From SIG452 sp045638525 (GTDB taxonomy: Bacteria; Bacillota; Clostridia; UMGS1840), in the NCBI GenBank assembly GCA_045638525.1, contig JAZUBQ010000002.1, positions 1 through 64,000 of the forward strand: DNA of 64,000 bases. The letters are read 5' to 3'. Made by a program: the position numbers and the translations under genes. Position 1 is the first letter of the stretch, and the number at the start of each line of letters is the position of its first letter. Positions 38,043 through 46,022 of the stretch are shown here, one piece after another. The notes under the pieces were generated by a model. It saw only the letters and a list, made by a program, of their open reading frames with translations, made no database searches and was not told where the DNA came from.

Positions 38043-38675
38043 ATGAGCGTATTACAAGAATTAACTACCGTATTACAAAGAGGCAGAGTACCCAAAGTAA
38101 AAGAGCTGGTAGAACAAGCTATTTCGGAAGGAATTTCTGCCGAGACCATTTTAGAAGAAGGTTTACTTTCCGGTATGGCAATTATCGGTGAAAAATTCAA
38201 GAAAAATGAAGTGTTTATTCCGGAAGTAATGATGGCGGCACGTGCCATGAATGCAGGGGTAGACTTGCTTCGTCCTATGTTGGTATCGGAAGGGGTCTCC
38301 AAAAAAGGAACCGCGGTAATTGGTACCGTAAAAGGTGATTTACACGACATCGGCAAAAACATCTGCAAAATGATGTTGGAAGCCAAAGGAATGGAAGTAT
38401 TTGATTTAGGCACCGATGTATCTGCCGATACTTTTATTCAAAAAGCCGTGGAACATAACGCATCTGTCATCTGCTGTTCCGCTCTGTTAACCACCACTAT
38501 GAACGAAATGAAACAGGTTATTTTAAAAGCAACCGAGACAGGAATTCGTGATAAAGTAACCATTATGATTGGCGGCGCTCCCGTAACCCAGGAATTCTGC
38601 GACCAGATTACCGCCGATTACTATACTCCCGATGCGGCAACCTGCTCGGAAGTTGCATTAAAAGCGTGTAAATAA
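38043..38675 (+). CDS. Corrinoid (methyltransferase-activating) B12-binding protein
   Basis: 210 residues, the two-domain MtaC/MttC/MtbC type. A helical cap domain (residues 1-85) precedes the Rossmann B12-binding domain, where KGDLHDIGKNICKMMLEA carries the DxHxxG motif whose His replaces the lower cobalt ligand. Such proteins carry a methyl group between a substrate methyltransferase and a second one. No methyltransferase, MtaA/MtbA or RamA reductase gene is adjacent, so its partner must be elsewhere. GGAGACTCC precedes the ATG. Directly follows tRNA-Arg and may be cotranscribed. Confidence 0.92.
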   Translation: MSVLQELTTVLQRGRVPKVKELVEQAISEGISAETILEEGLLSGMAIIGEKFKKNEVFIPEVMMAARAMNAGVDLLRPMLVSEGVSKKGTAVIGTVKGDLHDIGKNICKMMLEAKGMEVFDLGTDVSADTFIQKAVEHNASVICCSALLTTTMNEMKQVILKATETGIRDKVTIMIGGAPVTQEFCDQITADYYTPDAATCSEVALKACK

Positions 38676-38691
38676 TTTTTTATACTTATAA

Positions 38692-38738
38692 CAAAAAAAT
38701 TCCTTCTGTAATTTTTGTTTACAGAAGGAATTTTTTGT
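38692..38738 (+). terminator. Intrinsic terminator after corrinoid gene
   Basis: AAATTCCTTCTGTAA and TTACAGAAGGAATTT form a long stem followed by T-rich sequence; A-rich on the left, so it may serve both strands. Confidence 0.85.
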
Positions 38739-38749
38739 TTTGAAAAACC

Positions 38750-38812
38750 GTAGGGACAGATGCCCACATCTGTCCGAAATCATGCAACGGGACGATGTGG
38801 GCATCGTCCCCT
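38750..38812. repeat. Double-palindrome intergenic repeat element
   Basis: Two hairpins, GGACAGATG-CCCA-CATCTGTCC (38754-38775) and GGGACGATG-TGGG-CATCGTCCC (38789-38810), lie in opposite orientation so that the whole 63-base unit TAGGGAC...GTCCCCTA is itself an inverted repeat. This looks like a dispersed small non-autonomous element. No other copy is in this window. Confidence 0.6.
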
Positions 38813-38872
38813 AAGAACCATCCTTGTCAGAAGAAAGCAAGAGGAATCTCATACCCAAAACAAAAAAAACTA

Positions 38873-38901
38873 TTGCATTTCCCAGAAAAATATGATATAC
38901 T
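38873..38901 (+). promoter_or_regulatory. Promoter of the structured RNA and surface protein
   Basis: TTGCAT (38873-38878), 17 bases, then TATACT (38896-38901) with TG one base before it. Transcription should start near 38907-38909, exactly at the 5' end of the long inverted repeat. Confidence 0.75.
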
Positions 38902-38907
38902 AAATAT

Positions 38908-39098
38908 GCTAAACCAATTAAATATGATGGATAGGAGTATTTTTATACTCTTTTTTGGCTATAACATTTTCTATGAATTAGCAAAAAATGCAAATTCCAA
39001 GAAAATGTTATGGTTTATACTCCGTCCATTTTTGAATTGGTTTAGCAACTATCGGAGTTTGCATTTTTTATGCGTCTGCTTCGGTAGGCGCATTTTTT
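38908..39098 (+). ncRNA. Structured RNA with terminator, possible cis-regulatory leader or sRNA
   Basis: A roughly 190-nt rod is closed by GCTAAACCAATT (38908-38919) with AATTGGTTTAGC (39035-39046), 12 perfect pairs. Inside are 38927-38940 with 39017-39029 (13 pairs, one bulge) and ATAACATTTTCT (38961-38972) with AGAAAATGTTAT (39000-39011). The apical loop strand AATGCAAATTCC (38987-38998) can also pair with GGAGTTTGCATT (39054-39065), a pseudoknot. The 3' end is a terminator, ATGCGTCTGC-TTCG-GTAGGCGCAT plus T6 (39070-39098). An early hairpin, GAGTAT-TTTT-ATACTC plus T6 (38935-38956), competes with the second stem. No known RNA class is recognised. The surface protein gene begins 32 bases later. 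Confidence 0.6.
39070..39098 (+). terminator. UUCG-loop intrinsic terminator upstream of the surface protein
   Basis: Ten-pair stem (two wobbles) with a C(UUCG)G tetraloop and T6. It lies between the promoter at 38873 and the start codon at 39131, so the downstream gene needs read-through or another promoter. Confidence 0.85.
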
Positions 39099-39130
39099 AT
39101 TTTATTTTTATTTAAGGAGGAGTTTAAAAA

Positions 39131-42100
39131 ATGAAAAAGCGAATTTTGTCGATGATGTTGGTAGTAGCAGTTGTATTACTATTGCCTCTTACAGTATTTG
39201 CAACAGAAATTCAATCAAACGAAACGATCGATGTTTTTAATAGTGATATTGAAGCATACCGAAATGACTGGTATTATTATGTAGACTCAGAGAATAACAA
39301 TTGTGTCTACAAAGAAACAGTTGACCACGAAAATAAAAGCTATTTAACTGAATATGAGGTAAATCAAATTGCAGTAACAGATAATTTGTTATACTTATCC
39401 GTTGATAATCAAATTAAGACCATAAACTTAAATACAAAAGAAGAAAAGACACCGATTTTTTCTGAATATGAAATAGAACGATTTGCAGTATGCGAAGAAG
39501 CTATTTACTATCTGTCTAACAAGAAAATCATAAAGTCAACTGGTGAATCTTGCGAAACAATAATTGATAATAATAACTTAAACTCTTTTTGGTTGGAAAA
39601 TAAAAACAATTTATCCTATATGATAGATAATGATGATATATATACACTCGATTTAGAAAACAATAATGTGAGTGTAAAATATAATACAACCAGTGATTTA
39701 GGAGAAATTATACCTGTCAATCATGCCAACGATTCCGGAATTATGCTGTTTTCATCCATTTCTTCTTTGAAGAACAAATTTCCAAACGGAAAGTATTGGA
39801 ATCATCCAAACGGTTCCAATAATCCAGACGGATATTCGAGTACGAGATGTACGCACCACGGCAGCTGTGGGTATTATCCCAATAACTGCCTTTGTAATAG
39901 TTTTTCAAATGCAATACAATGCCATGGCTTTGGAATCAAACTCACTTATGATTATTATGGTTCCTCGTTAAGAGACTGGTCGAAAGCCTATAATCTAAAC
40001 TCATTAAAAGCAGGTGATGCTATCCGTTACAAAAACGATGGACACACAATATGGGTTACCGCTGTAAATGGAGATACTATAACTTATGCGGATTGCAATT
40101 CAGATGGAGGGTGTAAAATTCGTTGGGATGCAACCATTTCAAAATCAACAGTTGCATCAACTCTTACCTGTGTTTATGTTGCACCGAGTACAGCTTCAAG
40201 TGACAATTACGTTGATTTAGGAACAAATTTCTTTGGAGTAATTCTTAATACCGCTTGTTGGAAACCGATTGAATGTGGTGCTGATGGCATTGTTAGATTA
40301 CAAACAGAAACCGGTAGTTCAAATCAAGTATGGTTTTTTGTTCGACAAAATGATGGAAGTTATGTTATAAATTCTGCATCTAATGGTAAAGCAATGGAAA
40401 TGTATAGTGGAATTACTACTGATGGTACAACTGTACAAGTATGTGGTGCTGATTGGGGAGGAGCATATCAACGATGGTATATATATCAACAAGGCAATGG
40501 ATATATAATTAAGTCTAAACATTATCAAGAATTGAATAAAGTACTAGATCTGAGTGGAGGAAGTACTGTTAATGGTAATGTAATTAATACATATTCTCAA
40601 AATAATTCTGCCGCACAAATTTGGTCGATATACAAAGCAGATGATGTACAGTTGAAAGCTCCGACACTTTCAGTTTCTGCTGGAAAATCAGCAACAAATA
40701 CAAAGTTTTCTTGGAATCAAGTTTATGGCGAAACATACTATATCCTTAGCATAAAGAAAAACGGCTCAACTTATAAAAATATTGAAGGGATTTATGACAC
40801 ATCATACTCCATCAATCTACCTTCAGGCTCGTATACAGCAACCGTACAAGCAGTAAATTATTATCACGGAAAGACAAGTGCATCAGTTTCATTTACAGTA
40901 ACAGATTCAACCTATACCGTTACATTAAATAACCAAAGTGCGACTACTGCCGGAACAACTTCTGTTACTGCAACCTATGGTTCAGCAATGCCGAGTATAA
41001 CAGTTCCTAAAAAGACAGGATATACATTTGGTGGTTATTACACAGGAACAAGCGGAAGTGGTACACAATATTACACAGCAAGCGGAACAAGTGCAAGAAA
41101 TTGGGATAAAACTTCTGCTACAACTTTGTATGCAAAGTGGACGGCAAATAAATATACAGTTACGTTAAACAACCAAAGTGCGACTACTGCCGGAACAACT
41201 TCTGTTACTGCAACCTATGATTCAGCAATGCCGAGTATAACAGTTCCTAAAAAGACAGGATATACATTTGGTGGTTATTACACAGAAACAAGCGGAAGTG
41301 GTACACAATATTACACAGCAAGTGGTGCAAGTGCACGAAATTGGGATAAAACATCTGCAACAACCTTGTACGCAAAATGGACACCTATTTCTTATACTGT
41401 AAAATATAACGGTAATGGTGCAACAAGCGGTTCTACAGCAAATTCGATTCATAGTTATGGTACTGCTCAAGCGTTGACGGCAAATGGCTTTTTAAGAACC
41501 GGTTATACATTCTTGGGATGGTCAACAAGTTCTTCAGCTACCAGTGCAACCTACTCCAATCAACAAAGTGTCACAAACTTCACTTCAACCAACGGAGCAA
41601 CCATAAATCTATATGCTGTATGGCAGAAGAACACCTACACACTTTATGAAAGAGCACGTGGAGGTATGTGGTACGATGGGTCTACAGCTAACAAGTCTTC
41701 TCAATTAGCTTATCAGGAGACAAAAACAATTTTGAAACCAACAAAAACAGGATATACCTTTGGCGCATGGGCATTGGATTTTTCAGGTACCGGACATATC
41801 ATCACAGGTTCGGGAACTACGGGATTAGCACAAGTTCGTGGCGTTCCTATGTTTGCCGATCCGGTATTCAATTATTCTAACGGCTCAGTATACGTTTACA
41901 ATAATGCCGGAAATGGAACCGTAACCCATAAACGAGTTCCGTTAGATAATTCATTTGGAATAACCACCTCCTCTTATATGATGGAAATCACGACATCCGG
42001 AGAAGCAAGACCTGAACTCGGCGGTTTTGTGCAGGATCCTTGTTATTCAAAACCTAATGGTATCTTTTATCATGTAATTGCAGCCAAAATTCCTGTAGGA

Positions 42101-42907
42101 TATACAATTCAAAGAGCAAGTAATTCTTGCGGCGATGGTGCAACTCATGAATGGCTGACACCGCAAGAAGGTACCGGAAAATGGGAAACATATATCTATA
42201 AAACAGCTTGTGGTGCAAAAGGAACTTTCTCAACCTTTGGTCATGTATATCTTTCCGGTCCTACGGCAACAGCATCCAAACCTGTAACTTGGTATGTTGG
42301 ATACGCAGAAATGTTTGATGCCACTAACGTAAGTTCTACCGGAAGTACATACACAATGGGTTCCAGCGACGGATATTTACAGGCATTGTGGGTTCCAAAC
42401 AGATACACTATAATCTACAACGGAAACGGTGCAACAAGCGGTTCAATGAGCAATTCTACTCACATTTATGATACAGCAAAAACATTAACAGCAAATGCTT
42501 ATGTTCGTGATGGATATGAATTTTTAGGATGGGCAACAGAAAGTTCTGCTACTGTGGCAAAATACATCGACAAGCAATCGGTTATCAATCTTTCCTCGGT
42601 AAGCGGTACAACTGTTAACTTATATGCTGTATGGAAAAAGCTTCCTCCCCATACGGATTCTGAGGTCACGAAAAACGGTAACACTTACACCATTCAAGTG
42701 AAAGCTACCAATTTGCCTTCCTGTGATATTATGGTTGCCGGCTACCAAGGAAACCAACTGGTTGAGGTTGTTCCCTCAGTGAACGGCACTGCTACCCTTT
42801 CGGGTGATATTGATACCATTAAAGTAATGGCGTGGGATAGTTTAGAAGAATTAACTTCCTTATGTGAAGCGGAAGTGATAGAGGAAAGTGAATTTATCAT
42901 AGAATAG
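39131..42907 (+). CDS. Large secreted protein: propeller-like region, cysteine amidase, ricin lectin, InlB-type repeats
   Basis: 1258 residues. A signal peptide covers 1-25. About 35-205 is a propeller-like DUF5050 type region (NDWYYYVDSENNN). About 250-350 is a papain-fold amidase/peptidase candidate with Cys in CLCNSFSNA, His in NDGHTIWV and a third residue in ITYADCN. About 360-510 is a ricin-type beta-trefoil with QVW/QRW/QIW repeats. About 515-590 is FN3-like. Two almost identical 80-residue InlB/Listeria-Bacteroides repeats (about 595-754) and two more divergent ones (about 755-835, 1092-1171) follow. There is no LPXTG motif. The repeats and lectin suggest attachment to glycans. AAGGAGG box. 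Base composition is like its neighbours. Confidence 0.85.
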   Translation: MKKRILSMMLVVAVVLLLPLTVFATEIQSNETIDVFNSDIEAYRNDWYYYVDSENNNCVYKETVDHENKSYLTEYEVNQIAVTDNLLYLSVDNQIKTINLNTKEEKTPIFSEYEIERFAVCEEAIYYLSNKKIIKSTGESCETIIDNNNLNSFWLENKNNLSYMIDNDDIYTLDLENNNVSVKYNTTSDLGEIIPVNHANDSGIMLFSSISSLKNKFPNGKYWNHPNGSNNPDGYSSTRCTHHGSCGYYPNNCLCNSFSNAIQCHGFGIKLTYDYYGSSLRDWSKAYNLNSLKAGDAIRYKNDGHTIWVTAVNGDTITYADCNSDGGCKIRWDATISKSTVASTLTCVYVAPSTASSDNYVDLGTNFFGVILNTACWKPIECGADGIVRLQTETGSSNQVWFFVRQNDGSYVINSASNGKAMEMYSGITTDGTTVQVCGADWGGAYQRWYIYQQGNGYIIKSKHYQELNKVLDLSGGSTVNGNVINTYSQNNSAAQIWSIYKADDVQLKAPTLSVSAGKSATNTKFSWNQVYGETYYILSIKKNGSTYKNIEGIYDTSYSINLPSGSYTATVQAVNYYHGKTSASVSFTVTDSTYTVTLNNQSATTAGTTSVTATYGSAMPSITVPKKTGYTFGGYYTGTSGSGTQYYTASGTSARNWDKTSATTLYAKWTANKYTVTLNNQSATTAGTTSVTATYDSAMPSITVPKKTGYTFGGYYTETSGSGTQYYTASGASARNWDKTSATTLYAKWTPISYTVKYNGNGATSGSTANSIHSYGTAQALTANGFLRTGYTFLGWSTSSSATSATYSNQQSVTNFTSTNGATINLYAVWQKNTYTLYERARGGMWYDGSTANKSSQLAYQETKTILKPTKTGYTFGAWALDFSGTGHIITGSGTTGLAQVRGVPMFADPVFNYSNGSVYVYNNAGNGTVTHKRVPLDNSFGITTSSYMMEITTSGEARPELGGFVQDPCYSKPNGIFYHVIAAKIPVGYTIQRASNSCGDGATHEWLTPQEGTGKWETYIYKTACGAKGTFSTFGHVYLSGPTATASKPVTWYVGYAEMFDATNVSSTGSTYTMGSSDGYLQALWVPNRYTIIYNGNGATSGSMSNSTHIYDTAKTLTANAYVRDGYEFLGWATESSATVAKYIDKQSVINLSSVSGTTVNLYAVWKKLPPHTDSEVTKNGNTYTIQVKATNLPSCDIMVAGYQGNQLVEVVPSVNGTATLSGDIDTIKVMAWDSLEELTSLCEAEVIEESEFIIE
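40913..41392 (+). repeat. Tandem 240-bp repeat inside the surface protein gene
   Basis: Units 40913-41152 and 41153-41392 encode InlB-type repeats. About 133 bases (40951-41083 against 41191-41323) differ at only two positions, so the copy is recent or kept alike by gene conversion. It could change copy number by recombination. Confidence 0.85.
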
Positions 42908-42964
42908 CTTTCAAAAAGTATTAAAAAACCATCCAAAAAATTTTAAAAATTAAAAAATTATATG

Positions 42965-43007
42965 AAAAAGATGTTGTTTTCCAAAGGGAAAGCAACATCT
43001 TTTTTTC
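42965..43007 (+). terminator. Intrinsic terminator after surface protein gene
   Basis: AGATGTTGTTTTCC (42969-42982) with GGAAAGCAACATCT (42987-43000), mostly paired, followed by T7. The rest of the gap to 43109 is A/T-rich with nothing else recognised. Confidence 0.9.
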
Positions 43008-43109
43008 TGTATTTTCAAGGGTTTTCGGGGTGTTTTGGTGCTATATGGTTCTCAATTTTCAAAAAATGCCAAAAATACTCATATTTTTTATCAAATTCAA
43101 AAAAATATA

Positions 43110-43137
43110 TTGACAAATGAAAAATGAGTGCTATAAT
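43110..43137 (+). promoter_or_regulatory. Consensus extended -10 promoter of the terminase cassette
   Basis: TTGACA (43110-43115), 16 bases, TATAAT (43132-43137), with TG one base before the -10. Both hexamers are perfect. Confidence 0.85.
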
Positions 43138-43150
43138 TAAAGCATAAAAA

Positions 43151-43164
43151 CGAACATATGTTTG
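43151..43164 (+). promoter_or_regulatory. LexA/DinR operator (SOS box)
   Basis: CGAACATATGTTTG fits the Bacillus SOS consensus CGAACRNRYGTTYG at every position. It lies 14 bases after the -10, covering the start of the transcript, so bound LexA should block the promoter and DNA damage should release it. Confidence 0.8.
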
Positions 43165-43213
43165 TATTTTTTTCAAAAAAAACTGCAAAATAAAAAATGG
43201 AGGATGCGAAAAA

Positions 43214-43420
43214 ATGGCAATTACCTTAAAAAAATATCAGGGAGAATTAACACTTCAATGCGAAACGCCCACTTGCTTAAATCAAGGGGAATATTTATTC
43301 GGAGAAGAAAAAGAAACTCTTGCCCGAAAAATCATTTTATGTAAGCGTTGTGTCACAGCCATTGAAAAGGGGGTCAAACAGCAATCAAAACAACCAAGCA
43401 AGCAATCACAGAATTCTTAA
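43214..43420 (+). CDS. Four-cysteine mini-protein, possible N-terminal part of a frameshifted terminase
   Basis: 68 residues with a good GGAGG box ten bases before ATG 43214. Cysteines in QCETPTC and ILCKRC form two CxxC-like pairs (C-x4-C and C-x2-C), a likely zinc knuckle; these are about residues 16, 21, 43 and 46. The tail after Lys52 is low-complexity Lys/Gln/Ser. At 43366-43372 the sequence A-AAG-GGG fits the X-XXY-YYZ slippery pattern in this frame. A -1 slip there enters the terminase frame exactly where that frame opens. It may therefore be both a free protein and the head of a 544-residue fusion. Confidence 0.7.
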   Translation: MAITLKKYQGELTLQCETPTCLNQGEYLFGEEKETLARKIILCKRCVTAIEKGVKQQSKQPSKQSQNS

Positions 43421-44847
43421 GTCTGTCCGAAGAAAGAAACCGCAGGCTGACCCAATGCCGACTTCGTTATTACAATAACGAAACGCCTCATCTGATACCC
43501 AAACGGATTCACAAAAAACAGCTGAGCTTTCACCGTGATCATTCCCGTATTCGCTGGATCTTTGGCGGAAACCGTACCGGAAAAACCGTAGCCGGTGCCG
43601 TGGAAACCGTATGGTTTGCACGAGGAAATCACCCATATCGGAAAATTACGGCTCCCATGAAGGGATGGGTGGTTTCTTTAACCAATGAGGTACAGCGTGA
43701 CGTAGCACAAAAAGAAATTCTCAGGTGGTTAGAGCCATCCTGGATTAAAAAAATTGTGGTACGACGAGGAGAAGCAGATGACCCGAAAAACGCCATCATT
43801 GACTTCATCGTGGTTCGTTCGGTAACCGGCGGTGACAGCGTGATCGGATTTAAGGTTTGCGAACAAGGACGGGCAAAATTTCAAGGAACCAGTCTGGATT
43901 TTGTCTGGTTTGATGAAGAACCGCCCAAAGAAATTTTTGACGAGTGCCGTATGCGTGTGGTAGATACCATGGGCGTGATGTGGGGAACCATGACTCCCCT
44001 CTCCGGCTTAAGCTGGGTATACGAGCAAATCTACCTGAACGAGAGAAACGATACCGGCATCAAAACCTTTTTTATGCAATGGGAGGACAATCCTTACCTG
44101 CATCCGTCAGAAATTGAATATATGAAAAATTCTCTCACCGAAGAAGAAAGAGAGTCCCGTCAGTACGGACGCTTTATTTCAGAATCCGGCTTGGTGTATA
44201 AAGAATTCGAGGAAGCCATTCATGTGATTGAACCATTTGATGTTCCGAAAGAATGGTACGATACCCTAAGCATTGACCCCGGATTTTACGCTCCCACTTC
44301 CTGTCATTTTTATGCCAGAGACCCTGATGGCACCATTTACGTCATCCGAGAGCATTATCAAAGCGGAAAAAGTGTGGAAGAACACGCCAAAGAGATTCAC
44401 GCCATTGCTGATGAGCTTAATTGGCAAAAGGACGCTAACGGCAATTTAAAGGCGTTAATTGACAGTGCTGCCGATCAAAAGACCTTAGCATCAGAAAAAA
44501 GCGTGTCCGATTTATTTTACCGTCATAAAATTTTAGTTAACAGTAAGGTAGAAAAGTCGAAATGGATTGGCATTGAAGCGGTACGTCAGGCGTTAAAAAT
44601 CCGCTCACATCCCGACTGCGAACTCTATCCCAATGGAAAAGCAGGTCTGTATATCTTTAAAAACTGTCCCAATCTGATTCGTGAAATAAAAGGCTACCGT
44701 TTTCAACCGGGAAGCGATCAGCCCTATAAAAAAGATGACCACGCTTTAGACGAACTTCGCTATTATGTGATGAGTCAAACGCAGAACATTCCCAATAAAA
44801 AAACACTGCCACATTTCAGAAAAGGAGGTCGTAAACGTGCCTTTTAA
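43366..44847 (+). CDS. Phage terminase large subunit, no standard start codon
   Basis: The frame opens at 43366, just after a TGA, and runs to 44847. It encodes an intact TerL. The ATPase has Walker A FGGNRTGKTVAGA (43561-43599) and Walker B LDFVWFDEEPP. The RNase H-like nuclease has Asp residues in SIDPGFYAP, ALIDSAAD and DDHALDELRYYVM. No ATG, GTG or TTG occurs in frame before the GTG at 43600, which lies behind Walker A and cannot be the start. Expression by -1 frameshift from the upstream mini-protein (AAAGGGG at 43366-43372), or from ATC 43384 behind an AAAGGGGG box, is required. TerL cuts and pumps phage DNA into heads; no head genes are nearby. Confidence 0.85.
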   Translation, partial: KGGQTAIKTTKQAITEFLSLSEERNRRLTQCRLRYYNNETPHLIPKRIHKKQLSFHRDHSRIRWIFGGNRTGKTVAGAVETVWFARGNHPYRKITAPMKGWVVSLTNEVQRDVAQKEILRWLEPSWIKKIVVRRGEADDPKNAIIDFIVVRSVTGGDSVIGFKVCEQGRAKFQGTSLDFVWFDEEPPKEIFDECRMRVVDTMGVMWGTMTPLSGLSWVYEQIYLNERNDTGIKTFFMQWEDNPYLHPSEIEYMKNSLTEEERESRQYGRFISESGLVYKEFEEAIHVIEPFDVPKEWYDTLSIDPGFYAPTSCHFYARDPDGTIYVIREHYQSGKSVEEHAKEIHAIADELNWQKDANGNLKALIDSAADQKTLASEKSVSDLFYRHKILVNSKVEKSKWIGIEAVRQALKIRSHPDCELYPNGKAGLYIFKNCPNLIREIKGYRFQPGSDQPYKKDDHALDELRYYVMSQTQNIPNKKTLPHFRKGGRKRAF

Positions 44848-45124
44848 TGAAACAATCCCCCACCATAGTGTGGAAGCCTATCGCAATTCCGACAGCATCC
44901 GACTGGTAGTAGCAGAATCAGAATATCAAATTCCTCTGCCAACCGCAAGAACCATTTGCGATTTGCTTTCCATCACCGTATACGACGAAAGCATCGTTTC
45001 TCTGATGGCAAAACGCCGTCGGTTAGCCTACGAAAACGAATGTCTGAAAGAAAAACTGCAAAATGTCTTTCAATATTACCGAAGGACCAATCGGAGGAAG
45101 CCTAATTGGAAAAAATCGCAGTAA
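44837..45124 (+). CDS. Small phage-like protein, unknown function
   Basis: 95 residues from GTG 44837, eight bases after AGGAGG, overlapping the terL end by 11 bases. A beta-rich N-terminal half (RLVVAESEYQIPLPTARTIC) is followed by a basic helix (MAKRRRLAYENECLKEKLQNV) and a basic tail. No family recognised. Translational coupling to terL and TerS suggests a packaging or regulatory accessory. Confidence 0.7.
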   Translation: MPFNETIPHHSVEAYRNSDSIRLVVAESEYQIPLPTARTICDLLSITVYDESIVSLMAKRRRLAYENECLKEKLQNVFQYYRRTNRRKPNWKKSQ

Positions 45125-45525
45125 CTGAACTGGCAGACGCCTTATTGGAATGGCTCCGAGAAGAAGACCACATTGTGCTGGACGAATTTTTTGTGCAATA
45201 CGGATTGACCGTCAAACAAGCTGACAACCTTGCCAAGAAAAACAAAAAATTCAGAGATACCCTGGAATTTGCCAGAGACACCGTATACGCCCGCTTGATT
45301 GCAGGCGCCCTTACCAAACGCTTCAACCACTCCTTTGTAACATATCTGTTAAAAACAAAAACAGCTCCAAAGGAAGAAGAATTCCCTTATATGAAATTAT
45401 CGGATGAAGTGTTAAAGGAGAGGCTTGTCACCTTAGCAGAAGCTATTCTGAATGATTTGAATAATTCAAAAAATGGAAAAGATAGAAAAGAAAATCCCCT
45501 TGAAAGGAATGAATCGAATGGATGA
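45106..45525 (+). CDS. Terminase small subunit-like (gp3-type) DNA-binding protein
   Basis: 139 residues from TTG 45106, with GGAGG nine bases upstream; it overlaps the preceding gene by 19 bases. The N-terminal helices (EWLREEDHIVLDEFFVQYGL, TVKQADNLAKKNKKFRDTLE) and a following FARDTVYARLIAGALTKRF resemble the helical core of phage gp3-type small terminases, which recognise pac or cos DNA and recruit TerL. Position after terL is inverted compared with most phages. Assignment by pattern only. Confidence 0.6.
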   Translation: MEKIAVTELADALLEWLREEDHIVLDEFFVQYGLTVKQADNLAKKNKKFRDTLEFARDTVYARLIAGALTKRFNHSFVTYLLKTKTAPKEEEFPYMKLSDEVLKERLVTLAEAILNDLNNSKNGKDRKENPLERNESNG

Positions 45526-46009
45526 TATTTTTACCTACCGTGAAGCAAAACCCTATCTGCAACGTACCAAAAGAATGTTAAAAAGTGTGCGTTCTTTGGA
45601 AAACTATATGAATGATACCAAAAAAGATTTATTTGAACTCTCCAAAATTGCCAGAAAATCAAACAAGCAAACCGCCATTTTGTCTTTTGTGAAAAAAACC
45701 TCCGGCGACTTTGAAAAAGAATATGATAAATATCTTCAGAAAACTGAAGCTGCTCTGGCAAGAGCAGAACATTTACACAGAAAAATCACCGAAGCACACA
45801 GCAATATTCCAAATGAACTGATTCGCAACATTTTGCAATATTACTATATTGAAGAACATACCATTGAAGATACTGCAGAGCACTTTGCTTTTAGCATCAG
45901 CTCCATTTCCCGTTACAAAAAAACAGGTCTTATCAAAATGACCGAGAGTTTATTCGGCATCATTATCGATGAAAAAATGGATGCAAAATTAAAGCTCGGT
46001 ATTTGCTGA
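45518..46009 (+). CDS. Sigma-70 region 4-like phage transcription regulator
   Basis: 163 residues from ATG 45518 (AAAGGAATG box); the frame is open from 45473. The N-terminal 110 residues are helical and basic. The C-terminal part, LIRNILQYYYIEEHTIEDTAEHF with FSISSISRYKKTGLIKM, is a sigma region 4-type helix-turn-helix like that of ArpU/RinA late-gene activators. In phages these switch on packaging and lysis genes. Here it is the last gene of the SOS-controlled cassette, and its targets are not in the window. Confidence 0.7.
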   Translation: MDDIFTYREAKPYLQRTKRMLKSVRSLENYMNDTKKDLFELSKIARKSNKQTAILSFVKKTSGDFEKEYDKYLQKTEAALARAEHLHRKITEAHSNIPNELIRNILQYYYIEEHTIEDTAEHFAFSISSISRYKKTGLIKMTESLFGIIIDEKMDAKLKLGIC

Positions 46010-46022
46010 CATACACCAAAAC

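Noticed and set aside
38908..39098. 6S RNA
   Set aside because: Rod-like, but the bulge and stem pattern and the downstream coding leader do not match what I know of Firmicute 6S RNA. Left as unclassified.
43162..43344. Basic 60-residue frame overlapping the zinc mini-protein
   Set aside because: No ribosome binding site. It is an out-of-frame shadow of the Cys-containing frame, which has GGAGG and conserved cysteine spacing.
43600..44847. GTG at 43600 as the terminase start
   Set aside because: It lies after the Walker A motif, so the product would have no ATP-binding loop.
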